Shown piece after piece: positions 45,230 to 54,477 of a stretch of DNA of 64,000 nucleotides. The notes under the pieces are model-generated. The model had not been told where the DNA came from. It did no database searches and was given only the letters and a program-made list of their open reading frames with translations. The DNA is from Eggerthella timonensis (GTDB lineage Bacteria > Actinomycetota > Coriobacteriia > Coriobacteriales > Eggerthellaceae), in the NCBI RefSeq assembly GCF_900184265.1, contig NZ_FXXA01000002.1, positions 3,393,983 to 3,457,982 on the forward strand. Direction: 5' to 3'. The translations under genes were made by a program, and so were the position numbers. Position 1 is the first letter of the stretch, and every line of letters begins with the position of its first letter.

Positions 45230-46885
45230 ATGCACGAGCACGTCAATGGAATCAGCAGGCGCGATCTGTTCAAGTTCGGAGGCCTCGCGGCTGCGGGCGT
45301 CGTGGGCGCCGGGGCGCTGGCATCCTGCGCACCGCAGGCAACGAACGGCGCAGGCTCGGCCAGCGCTGCGAGCACGACCGACGAGGCTACCACGGCCGCC
45401 GGCCACCTGCGCACCGGCATGCCGAGCTTCCTCGCCGCGCCCGAAGCCATCGCCGACGTCAAGGAGACGAAGGACTTCGACGTCGTGGTCATAGGCGCCG
45501 GCGCGTCGGGCGTGCCGGCCGCGCTGTCGGCCCTCGAGGCGGGCGCGAAGGTGGCGCTGCTGCAGAAGGAGTCGCAGGCCATCGCCCAGGGCAACTCGGG
45601 AAGCGGCATCGACCTGGCCACGAGCGATCCCGCCGACATCGCCAACCTCGTGTCGCGGCTCATCGCCGACAGCCAGCACCGTCCCAACCGCGAGCTCGTG
45701 GAGCTGTGGGCGCAGAACTCAGGCGAGGCCGTGAAGTGGGTCATCGAGAAGTCGCTCGAAGGCGGCGCGCAGGTGATCGACCAGGGCAACGTGCAACATA
45801 TGCCCCTGATCAACAAGCACGGCTACCAGATCAACTTCATCACGTCGTTCTTCGGCCCCAAGCCCTACAACACCGGCGACGGCATGCGCGCGCTGGCCGC
45901 CACCGCCGAGAAGGAGGGCGTCGAGATCTTCTACTCAACGCCCGCCGAGCAGCTCGTCACCGACGATGGCGGCAAGGTTACCGGGGTCATCGCGAAGGGC
46001 AAGGACGGGCACGTGCAGTTCAACGCCTCGAAAGGCGTGATCGTGGCGTGCGGCGACTACCAGAACGACGAGGAGATGCTGCACTACTACCAGCCCGACA
46101 TGACGAACTTCGAGCCCAAGCAGACGAACAAGACCGGCGACGGCCACAAGATGGTGGTGTGGGCCGGCGGCAAGATCGAGGACCTCGCGCACACGAAGAT
46201 GCTCCACGACTTCGATGCGGGCCCGGCTTCCATGTGCGACATGCCGTTTCTGGCCGTGAAGATGAACGGCAAGCGCTTCGCCAGCGAGACGGTGGAGATG
46301 TCGCTTATGAACTGCTACCTGCGCTCGAAGGAGGATTCCGGCCATTACTGCCAGGTGTTCGACAGCAACTACATGGAAGCGGCGGCCGAGTGGCCGGGCA
46401 AGCTCGTAGACCCCGAGGCGCTCAAAGTGTACATGCCCGAGGAGGACGTGGAGCGCGAAGGAGTGTTCGAAGGCCAGATCAACACGTTCAAGGCCGACAC
46501 GCTGGAAGAGTTAGCAGACAAGCTGGAGATCACCGACAAGGCCGCGTTCGTCGAGAGCGTCAAGCGCTACAACGAGCTGGTCGCCGCCGGCAAGGACGAG
46601 GACTTCGGCAAGCCTGCGAACTACCTGATCCCCGTGGACACCCCGCCCTTCTACGGCATCCATCGCCACGTGCGCATGAGCGCCATCTGCTCGGGCGTGG
46701 ACGTGAACCCGAACCACGAGTGCCTCACCCCGGAAGGCGAGGTCATCGAGAACCTGTACGCCATCGGCAACTGCTCGGGCGGCTTCTACGGCGGCATCGA
46801 CTACCCGCTGACCGTGTTCGGCCTGTCGCTGGGCCGCTGCTACACCGAAGGCTACGTCATCGGCCGCATGGTGGCCGAGAAGTAG
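45230..46885 (+). CDS. Tat-exported FAD-dependent oxidoreductase, fumarate-reductase flavoprotein type
   Basis: The 551-residue protein has a twin-arginine signal (SRRDLFKFGG, Arg10-Arg11) and then LASC (Cys33), so it may be a Tat-exported lipoprotein. The FAD-binding motif DVVVIGAGASGVPAALSALEAGAKVALL begins near residue 82. The C-terminal GNCSGGFYGGIDYPLTVFGLSLGRCYTEGYVIGR is the usual FAD_binding_2 end. Enzymes of this kind in Eggerthella reduce enoates, steroids, drugs or phenylpropanoids at the cell surface with electrons from the quinone pool or a cytochrome. The substrate is unknown. AGGAGGGC precedes the ATG. Confidence 0.92.
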   Translation: MHEHVNGISRRDLFKFGGLAAAGVVGAGALASCAPQATNGAGSASAASTTDEATTAAGHLRTGMPSFLAAPEAIADVKETKDFDVVVIGAGASGVPAALSALEAGAKVALLQKESQAIAQGNSGSGIDLATSDPADIANLVSRLIADSQHRPNRELVELWAQNSGEAVKWVIEKSLEGGAQVIDQGNVQHMPLINKHGYQINFITSFFGPKPYNTGDGMRALAATAEKEGVEIFYSTPAEQLVTDDGGKVTGVIAKGKDGHVQFNASKGVIVACGDYQNDEEMLHYYQPDMTNFEPKQTNKTGDGHKMVVWAGGKIEDLAHTKMLHDFDAGPASMCDMPFLAVKMNGKRFASETVEMSLMNCYLRSKEDSGHYCQVFDSNYMEAAAEWPGKLVDPEALKVYMPEEDVEREGVFEGQINTFKADTLEELADKLEITDKAAFVESVKRYNELVAAGKDEDFGKPANYLIPVDTPPFYGIHRHVRMSAICSGVDVNPNHECLTPEGEVIENLYAIGNCSGGFYGGIDYPLTVFGLSLGRCYTEGYVIGRMVAEK

Positions 46886-46930
46886 CGGCCCGCGCAGGAG
46901 AGCCGACCCCCTTCCCGGCTCCTCCGCAAC

Positions 46931-46988
46931 CATATTCGCTCCGAAAACACGCCTGGTTGCGCTGAGGCGTGTGTTTGGGGCGAATATG
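46931..46988. repeat. imperfect 24-bp inverted repeat related to the 54320 palindrome
   Basis: Arms 46931-46954 and 46965-46988 pair with three mismatches around a 10-nt loop. The core TTCGCTCCGAAAACACGCC matches TTCGCTCCTAAAACACGCC of the palindrome at 54320 except at one base. It lies just behind the flavoprotein gene and may serve as its terminator or be a copy of a dispersed element. Confidence 0.7.
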
Positions 46989-47060
46989 CGATTCCCGAAC
47001 GCCCGGCGCGCCGATGCGGCGCCGGGCGTTCGCGTTGCGCGGCCGCCGACCGATCGTGAG

Positions 47061-47945
<885 letters not shown>

Positions 47946-48247
47946 AGCGTTGTCCTTTCGTTCGCGGGCTATTGTACCCCTGTTAGCCCCCGCGAACATC
48001 GTGAAAGCCCGCCGGTGCGAGGGTTTCCGCAATCGAAACGCAGAACCCCCGACCTTGGGCGCAAAACGGCACTCCTGACAATCTCGGGGCGGGCAGGAGG
48101 CGGTTTGCCACGCTGGGGTCACAAGAAAACCCAGGTGACGGGAGCTCGCTCGTTCTTTGGCCGCTCGATTTCATCCTCCGAATTGTCATGGGTGCCGATT
48201 TGCGCCCAAAAACCGGAAGCGGGGGCATCCGCACGCGCCGCGAAAGG

Positions 48248-48958
48248 CTACTTCCGCGACGCCCCCGCGCTCCCGCCGTGGCGGCGCTTGAAGCGGTGGT
48301 AGACGAGGACGCCGATCAGCACGGCTGCGGCCGTGACGGCGAACACGACGGCCATGGCCCGCCAGTCGCCCGCGGCGGCAAGCGAGGATCCCAGCGTGAT
48401 GGCCAGCACCGACGGCAACCTTCCCGCCGTCGTAACGATCACGAGGTGCGCAGGGCGCATGCCGGCGAGCGCGGCGAAGTAGGCCATGAGATCCTTCGGC
48501 AAGCCGGGGATGAAGAACGCCGCGAGGATGGCGAGGTCGAGCTTTCGCGCCTCGCGCAAACGCGCCAGCTCCGCCCGCCGCTTCGGCGAAAGGAACGCGA
48601 CCAACACCTTGTCGCCCCACAGCCGCACGATGCCGATGATGGCGAGGCAGCCGACCACGCTGGCGGCGAGGTAGACGAGCGCTCCCTTCCAGAAACCGAA
48701 CGCGTAGCCCGCCGCCAGCTCGAGCGGCTCGCTCGGCACGACGACGGTCGCCTCCTGCAGCACTACGAGCGCCCCGAGCGCGACGGGGGCGAGCGGCCCC
48801 AGGCGCTCCACCTGCTGCTGGACGCGATGGCCGTTCGTGAAGAACGCGAGCACCTCGCGACCGTGCAGGAGCATCGCCACGAGGACGGCCGCAAGCACGC
48901 AGACGATCACGGCGAGGATCGCCCATCGCCGTCTGCGCAACCGCTTGCCATCGTCCAT
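48248..48958 (-). CDS. VTT (TVP38/TMEM64/DedA-like) membrane protein
   Basis: The 236-residue protein has about six helices, with the VTT-type centre PSEPLELAAGYAFGFWKGALVYLAASVVGC and the segment FIPGLPKDLMAYFAALAGM. Family members move or scramble lipids such as undecaprenyl phosphate or phospholipids; the substrate here is unknown. ATG 48958 has GGAAGG upstream. It lies alone, followed by DNA without a clear terminator. Confidence 0.82.
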   Translation of the reverse strand: MDDGKRLRRRRWAILAVIVCVLAAVLVAMLLHGREVLAFFTNGHRVQQQVERLGPLAPVALGALVVLQEATVVVPSEPLELAAGYAFGFWKGALVYLAASVVGCLAIIGIVRLWGDKVLVAFLSPKRRAELARLREARKLDLAILAAFFIPGLPKDLMAYFAALAGMRPAHLVIVTTAGRLPSVLAITLGSSLAAAGDWRAMAVVFAVTAAAVLIGVLVYHRFKRRHGGSAGASRK

Positions 48959-49073
48959 ATCGCCGCCTTCCCGGCCGACCGTCCGGGCGATCGTGCCTGG
49001 GACGATTATCGGACGAGGTGGCGCAGAAGTGGTTGCCGTCCGGCAACGGCTCGGCAACGTCGCGCCCCGAGCC

Positions 49074-49940
49074 TCAGATCTGGCGTTTGGCGCAGCCGAT
49101 GCCGAGGGCGCCGGGCCCCACGTGGCAGGCGATGCTCAAGGGGAGGCGATCCACGTACACATCGGCGGCGCCGAACGCCGCGCGCACCTCGCCGGCAAAG
49201 GCCTGCGCATCGTCCTCGCGATCGGTGTGCGCCACGTAGAGATGAACGTTCTCCATGCCGCCGAAACGCTCCCGCACGTCGTTGGCCAGGGCCTTGATCA
49301 TGGCCCGCTTGGCCGCCTTGAGCGTTTTGACCACCGAGAACGCATCCAATTTATCGCCCTGGATCTGCAACACCGGCTTGATCTTGAGCACCGAGCCGAT
49401 GGTGGCGGCAGCCGGCGTGATGCGACCGCTTCGATGGAGGTAGGACATCGTATCCACCATGATGTAGATGCTGGCGTCGAGCTTCGTCTGCTCAAGCAGC
49501 GCGCACGTTTCAGCTGCGCTTTTTCCGGAGTCGAGCCACGCGCGCGCATCGAGCACCGCCTCGCGCTGCGTGACCGAGATACGCTGGTCGTCCACCACGT
49601 GCACGCGGCCGTCCAGGTGCTCGGCCAGGCTGCGCGCCGTCTCGCACGACCCGGACAACCCGCTTGACATGGGGATGTAGATGATCTCGTCATGCGTTTC
49701 CAACAGCGTGCTCCACCGTTTTCCCAAATCGACGATGGAAGGCTGCGAGGTGGCGATGTCCGCGCCGGCGCGCTGCCGTTCGTAGAAACGCTTTGCATCG
49801 AGGTCGATGCCCTCGAAGCACTCCACGCCATCGACGACGAAGGGCATGGGCACCACGAACACCCCTAGGCGCGCGGCCTCGTCTTCCATGATGCCGCTGT
49901 TGGTGTCGGTCACCACCGCAACGTTTCGGCTCTGCCCCAT
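49074..49940 (-). CDS. DegV family fatty-acid-binding protein
   Basis: The 288-residue protein has the DegV opening VAVVTDTNSGIMEDEAARLGVFVVPMPFVVDG, the lipid-binding motif TSQPSIVDLGKRW, IPMSSGLSGSCETAR and the ending MSYLHRSGRITPA ... LKIKPVLQIQGDKLD. DegV/FakB proteins hold a fatty acid for the kinase FakA. No fakA is adjacent. A cytosolic role in uptake of exogenous fatty acid is the family expectation. Confidence 0.92.
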   Translation of the reverse strand: MGQSRNVAVVTDTNSGIMEDEAARLGVFVVPMPFVVDGVECFEGIDLDAKRFYERQRAGADIATSQPSIVDLGKRWSTLLETHDEIIYIPMSSGLSGSCETARSLAEHLDGRVHVVDDQRISVTQREAVLDARAWLDSGKSAAETCALLEQTKLDASIYIMVDTMSYLHRSGRITPAAATIGSVLKIKPVLQIQGDKLDAFSVVKTLKAAKRAMIKALANDVRERFGGMENVHLYVAHTDREDDAQAFAGEVRAAFGAADVYVDRLPLSIACHVGPGALGIGCAKRQI

Positions 49941-50163
49941 GATCGCCCCGTCTTTCGTCCCATCATGCATCGGGCGGCAGAAAACTCTGCCGCCCGATGT
50001 GCGCCGACGCCCCTCGGCGTCCGCAACGTTCATATGCTCCCATTATGCCCGATGGCGCGATTCCGCGCATCGTCGGCGATTGCGGAGTCACACCATCTTC
50101 ACCAACCGCGCCGAACGGGCCGCGATCCCCAACCGATGCGGGGAGCGGCCCGCTGCGGCCGGC

Positions 50164-52602
50164 TTACCCGCGCACTTCGGCGCCGGTGGCGCCGGACACC
50201 TTCTTGACCAGGCGATCGTGCGCCTTGTCCACCTCTTCGCTCGTAAGCGTGCGGTCGGCGGCACGGTACGTGAGCGCGTAGGCCATGGACTTCTTTCCGA
50301 CGCCGACGCGCGCGTCGTCGCGATACACGTCGAATAGGCGCACGTCCTCCAGGAGCTTGCCGCCCGCCGAGGTCATGCACTGCACGAGCTTCTCGTGGGT
50401 GACGCCCTCGTCCACGACGAACGCCACGTCCATCGACACGGCCGGGAACGTGGGCACGTCCACGTAGTCGCGCGCCGGGCGGCTGGCCTTCGCGAGCGCC
50501 TCCACGTCCAACTCGAACGCCACGATGGGCGCCGTCGCGTGATACGCGTCCACCGCCAGCGGGTGCAGCTCGCCAACCCAGCCGAGTTCGGTGCCGCCCG
50601 ACAGCACCGCGGCCGCGCGGCCGGGCTGCAAGTGCGGCGCCTCGTCGGCCGCGAGCGCCTTGAAGCGCAGCTTCGGCAGCGCCAGCTCGCGCGCGAGGCT
50701 CTCCACCGCTCCCTTGCCGTCGAAGAAGTCGAACGCGGCGGGCGCGACGTTCCATCCGGCCTCCCCCATGGCGCCGGCCATGACGGCGGCAAGGCGGCGG
50801 CGCTCCTTCGGCTGCTTTTTGCCCTCATGGGCGAAGAACACGGCGCCCGTCTCGTAGAGCTGCACGTTCTTCACGCCGCGGCTCTGGTTGTAGGCGACGC
50901 TGCGCACGAGGCCGGGGATGATGCTCTGGCGCATGATGGACTGGTCGGCGTTCAGCGGGTTGATGAGCTCCACCGGCTGGCCGAGGCCCTCAGGGCTCAT
51001 GCGCAGGCGATCGAGGTCGCCCGGCTCGGCGAACGAGTAGGTCATCGTCTCGTTGAGGCCGCTCGCGCACATCGCACGGTTGATGACGTCGGTCACGTGC
51101 TCGAGGTGCGAGCGCGTGCCGTAGCGGCCGCGGCCGCCCGGCAGCGTGGCCGGGATGCGGTCCATGCCCCAGAGGCGCACCACTTCCTCGTACAGGTCGA
51201 TCTCGCGCTCGAGGTCGGGGCGGAACGTCGGCGCCGTCACGGACAGCACGTCGGCGTCGTCGGTCTCGGCAACCGCGCAGCCCAGGCGGCTGAGGATGTC
51301 GACGACCTCCTCGCGCGGGATCTCGGCGCCCATCATGGCGCAGAAACGCGGAACGCGGAACGTCAGGTCGACGGGCTCGGTCTTCTCCAGCCACACGTCC
51401 ACCATGCCGGGGCACACCGTGCCGCCCGACACCTCGGCGATGAGCGCGGCGGCCATATCGGCGTTGAGGGCCACCGGGTTGTCGTCCACCCCGCGCTCGT
51501 AGCGCATGGACGCCTCGCTGATCAGGCCCAAGTTGCGGCTCGTGCGGCTCGTGTGCGCACGGTCGAACGCGGCCGCCTCCAGCAGCACCGTGGTGGTGGC
51601 TTCGGTGACCTCGGTCTCGAGGCCTCCCATGACGCCGGCCAACGCCACGGCGCGCTCAGGCGTGGCGATGACGGTCATGTCGCCCGCCAGCTCGCGATCT
51701 TCGCCGTCGAGCGTGGTGAACCGCTCGCCCTCGGCCGCCGGGCGCACGATGATGTGCGCCTTGCCGTCCGCGCCCGCCAACGTGTCGAAGTCGAACGCGT
51801 GGAGCGGCTGGCCCAGCAGGAACAGGATGTAGTTCGTCACGTCCACGATGTTGTTGATGGAACGCGCGCCCGCGGCGGCCACGCGCTCGGCCAGCCAGTC
51901 GGGGCTCGGACCCACCTTCACGTTGCGGATGACGCGCGCCGTGTAGCGGCAGCAGCGGGAGCTATCGGTGATCTCGACGCTCACCTGGTCGGCCGCAGGG
52001 ACGGCGTCGGCGTCCTCCACGAGGTCGATCTGCGGGTACGCCACGTCGGTGCGGTACATCGCGCCCACCTCGCGCGCCATGCCCGCCATGCTCAGGCAGT
52101 CGGGACGGTTCGGCGTGACCTCGAGGTCGAGCACCGTGTCGGACAACTTGAGGTAGTCGGCGACGGGCGCGCCCACGGGCGCGTCCTCGGGCAGGATCCA
52201 GATGCCCTCGTGGTTGCTGCCCATCCCCAGCTCGCGCTGCGAGCAGCACATGCCGCAGCTCGTGACGCCGCGCAGCTTCGACTTCTTGATCTTGAAGTCG
52301 CCGGGCAGCACTGCGCCGATGGTGGCCACCGGCACCTTGATGCCGGCCGCGATGTTCGGCGCGCCGCACACGATCTGCACCGGCTCGCCCGCGCCCACGT
52401 CCACCGTGACCACGTGCATGTGGTCGCTGTCGGGGTGCTGCTCGCACGTCTCCACAAAGCCCACGACCACGCCATCGTACGCTTCGCCGGTCTTCTCCAC
52501 CGCCTCGACGCCTGTGCCCGTCAAATCGAGCCGGTCGCAGAACGCCTTCGTGTCCGCAGGCACGTCCACGTATTCACTCAACCATTTCAGAGATACTTTC
52601 AT
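50164..52602 (-). CDS. pheT: phenylalanine-tRNA ligase beta subunit
   Basis: The 812-residue subunit starts at ATG 52602, preceded by AAGAGGAAG; the frame happens to be open far upstream but the protein begins at MKVSLKWLSEYV. The tRNA-binding domain has VETCEQHPDSDHMHVVTVDVGAGEPVQIVCGAPN (from about 45). The B3/B4 and B5 domains follow. The C-terminal anticodon-binding FDX-ACB domain contains FPAVSMDVAFVVDEGV and KSMAYALTYRAADRTLTSEEV. It pairs with pheS to form the (alpha-beta)2 enzyme. An unusual 215-bp structured gap separates it from pheS. Confidence 0.97.
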   Translation of the reverse strand: MKVSLKWLSEYVDVPADTKAFCDRLDLTGTGVEAVEKTGEAYDGVVVGFVETCEQHPDSDHMHVVTVDVGAGEPVQIVCGAPNIAAGIKVPVATIGAVLPGDFKIKKSKLRGVTSCGMCCSQRELGMGSNHEGIWILPEDAPVGAPVADYLKLSDTVLDLEVTPNRPDCLSMAGMAREVGAMYRTDVAYPQIDLVEDADAVPAADQVSVEITDSSRCCRYTARVIRNVKVGPSPDWLAERVAAAGARSINNIVDVTNYILFLLGQPLHAFDFDTLAGADGKAHIIVRPAAEGERFTTLDGEDRELAGDMTVIATPERAVALAGVMGGLETEVTEATTTVLLEAAAFDRAHTSRTSRNLGLISEASMRYERGVDDNPVALNADMAAALIAEVSGGTVCPGMVDVWLEKTEPVDLTFRVPRFCAMMGAEIPREEVVDILSRLGCAVAETDDADVLSVTAPTFRPDLEREIDLYEEVVRLWGMDRIPATLPGGRGRYGTRSHLEHVTDVINRAMCASGLNETMTYSFAEPGDLDRLRMSPEGLGQPVELINPLNADQSIMRQSIIPGLVRSVAYNQSRGVKNVQLYETGAVFFAHEGKKQPKERRRLAAVMAGAMGEAGWNVAPAAFDFFDGKGAVESLARELALPKLRFKALAADEAPHLQPGRAAAVLSGGTELGWVGELHPLAVDAYHATAPIVAFELDVEALAKASRPARDYVDVPTFPAVSMDVAFVVDEGVTHEKLVQCMTSAGGKLLEDVRLFDVYRDDARVGVGKKSMAYALTYRAADRTLTSEEVDKAHDRLVKKVSGATGAEVRG

Positions 52603-52700
52603 CAGTTCTTCCTCTTTCCACCAAGCGCCCGTCTGACTGAATCCCCCGACCCGATACGGCCGAGGGCGCAGACGGGAGGCAGCAACGTCAATAATGCGAA

Positions 52701-52807
52701 GGGTCGGCGGGCAGTGCCCACCAAGCGAGTTCCGCACGAGCCGAACAGCCCAGTGGGCTGTTCGAGCGAGCAGGACTGCCGAGCGACTGGGTGCCGCCCG
52801 CCGACCC
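52701..52807. repeat. nested inverted repeats in the pheS-pheT gap
   Basis: Outer arms 52701-52720 and 52788-52807 (GGGTCGGCGGGC ... GCCCGCCGACCC) are near-complementary. Inside, CGAACAGCCC and GGGCTGTTCG (52742-52764) form a perfect 10-bp stem with a 3-nt loop. The arrangement resembles a BIME-like repeat inserted in the operon. Confidence 0.65.
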
Positions 52808-52817
52808 GCCAGAAACC

Positions 52818-53879
52818 CTAGAACTGGCGAAGGAACCGCATGTCGCCTTCCACCAGCATGCGCAGATCGGGCACGTTGTACTTCAGGCAGGCGATGCGCT
52901 CCACCCCCATGCCGAACGCGAAGCCGGAGTACTTCTCGGGGTCGATGCCCGACATCGACAGCACGTTCGGATCCACCATGCCGCAGCCGAGGATCTCCAG
53001 CCATCCGGTGTTCTTGCAGAAACGGCAGCCTTCGCCGTGGCAGATGCCGCAGCTCACGTCCACCTCGGCCGACGGCTCCGTGAACGGGAAGTAGTGGGCG
53101 CGGAACCGCGTCTTGCGCTCCTCGCCGAACATCTGCTTGCAGAGGTAGTCGAGCGTGCCCTTGAGGTCGCCGAACGTGATGCCCTCGTCCACGACGAGGC
53201 CCTCGATCTGCGTGAATTGGGGCAGATGGGACGGGTCGGCCACGTCGCGGCGGTACACCTTGCCGGGCGCGATCACGTAGATGGGCAGCTCGTTGTCCTC
53301 CATCGCGTGCACCTGCACGCCGGAGGTCTGCGTGCGCAGCAGCACGTCGGACTCGCCGCGCACGGCCGCCTGCGCGCCGGAGAGGTCGCGCACGTAGAAC
53401 GTGTCGGCCAGGCTGCGGCTGGGATGGTCGGCCGGAGCGTTGAGCGCCTCGAAGTTGTAGTAGTCCGTCTCCACCTCGGGACCCGTTGCCACCGTGTAGC
53501 CCAGGCCGAGGAATATCTCGGAGATCTCGTCGGTGATGCGGTTGATGAGGTGGCGCGTGCCCACCTGCTGCGCGCGGCCCGGCAGCGTCACGTCCACGGC
53601 GGCCGCGTCGATGGCGGCGGCCAGCTCGGATGCCGCAAGCTCCTCCTTGCGCGCCGCGAGCGCGCCCTCCACGGCGGCGCGCACCTCGTTCGCCGTCTTG
53701 CCCACGGCGGCGCGCTCTTCCTTCGCTATCTGTCCCATCTGACGCAGATAGCCCGTCAGCGTGCCCGCTTTGCCCAGCACGCCGATGCGCACCTGCTCGA
53801 GCGCTGCGGTGTCGGCCGCCTGCGCGATACGGGCGATGGTCTGCTCGCGCAGCGACGCCAGTTCCTCCACGATTGCCAT
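52818..53879 (-). CDS. pheS: phenylalanine-tRNA ligase alpha subunit
   Basis: The 353-residue class II synthetase subunit charges tRNA-Phe. After an N-terminal coiled-coil of about 85 residues it has motif 2-type FRAHYFPFTEPSAEVDVSC, the motif 1-like TDEISEIFLGLGYTV and the motif 3 region GFAFGMGVERIACLKY. The four cysteines CGICHGEGCRFC form a putative zinc site found in many bacterial PheS. GAAAGGGA precedes the ATG. A T-box leader controls it. Confidence 0.98.
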   Translation of the reverse strand: MAIVEELASLREQTIARIAQAADTAALEQVRIGVLGKAGTLTGYLRQMGQIAKEERAAVGKTANEVRAAVEGALAARKEELAASELAAAIDAAAVDVTLPGRAQQVGTRHLINRITDEISEIFLGLGYTVATGPEVETDYYNFEALNAPADHPSRSLADTFYVRDLSGAQAAVRGESDVLLRTQTSGVQVHAMEDNELPIYVIAPGKVYRRDVADPSHLPQFTQIEGLVVDEGITFGDLKGTLDYLCKQMFGEERKTRFRAHYFPFTEPSAEVDVSCGICHGEGCRFCKNTGWLEILGCGMVDPNVLSMSGIDPEKYSGFAFGMGVERIACLKYNVPDLRMLVEGDMRFLRQF

Positions 53880-53931
53880 AGTGCCGTCCCTTTCCGTCTC
53901 TCACCTCGCGCCACCCGCGCGGCGGCGCAAT

Positions 53932-54235
53932 AAAAAAGAGCCTTCTCTCGTCCTTGCCCCTGGGGATTGCTCCCCGATCCAAGGACGAGAGAAGGCTCTC
54001 GCGGTACCACCTCGGTTGACGGCTGCGCCTGCGCGCTGCCGCCCGCTCGTTCGCTCTGTGACGGGAGCTCCCGGCGCATCCTACTTGGCGTCTCGCCGGG
54101 CGGCGACGGAATCGCGCCCTGCGTCCGCGTTCAAACGCGCTGCTCGGAAGGGAATCGTCGCACCCGCCGCCCGGGTTCCTCTCAGCCGGTGAGAACCCGT
54201 CTCTGATGGCGGCGCCGTCGCGCGGCGCTGTCTTC
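53932..54235 (-). promoter_or_regulatory. T-box leader of pheST
   Basis: The minus strand holds the T-box sequence GAGGTGGTACCGCG (54000-54013). Next comes an intrinsic terminator with arms AAGGACGAGAGAAGGCTCT (53981-53999) and its complement (53937-53955) ending in TTTTTT. This is the standard antiterminator/terminator switch. Uncharged tRNA-Phe would stabilise the antiterminator and turn the operon on. The specifier should be a Phe codon; a TTC lies in the stem I region but its exact place was not proven. Borders are approximate. Confidence 0.9.
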
Positions 54236-54319
54236 GTCATCGCATGTAACGATGTAGTCTAGCACATGAGCGCACGACCGGCGCGAAATTCCACAAGGGA
54301 CCCGAGGACCGCACGCAAA

Positions 54320-54384
54320 GGGGCATCTTCGCTCCTAAAACACGCCACAGCCTGTGTGGCGTGTTTTAGGAGCGAAGATGCCCC
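54320..54384. repeat. perfect 30-bp palindrome with 5-nt loop
   Basis: Arms 54320-54349 and 54355-54384 are perfect reverse complements (GGGGCATCTTCGCTCC ... AAAACACGCCACA in the left arm). The core is shared with the inverted repeat at 46931. It lies about 90 bp past the stop of the 3D-domain gene at 54478, in a non-coding gap, which suggests a dispersed palindromic element that may also stop transcription. Confidence 0.8.
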
Positions 54385-54477
54385 CTGGATGGCAGGCCGC
54401 GCGTGCCGATCCGGTCATGCTAACTCGCAGCAGGAGAAAGACGCAGTGCGGCGGCGCCATTCAAACGCCTGTTGAGG

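Larger units (their letters stand above)
53880..54477. other. pheS upstream region: T-box, then 30-bp palindrome
   Basis: The 598 bp hold the T-box leader (to about 54235), a short AT-rich stretch (54240-54262) that could carry the promoter, and the long palindrome at 54320-54384. No gene is supported here. Confidence 0.65.

Noticed and set aside
52603-54240. The pheT frame stays open upstream to 54240, giving a protein of over 1,300 residues
   Set aside because: The upstream part runs through the pheS gene and the T-box region in another frame. pheT starts at 52602 with its own ribosome-binding site and the family N-terminus.
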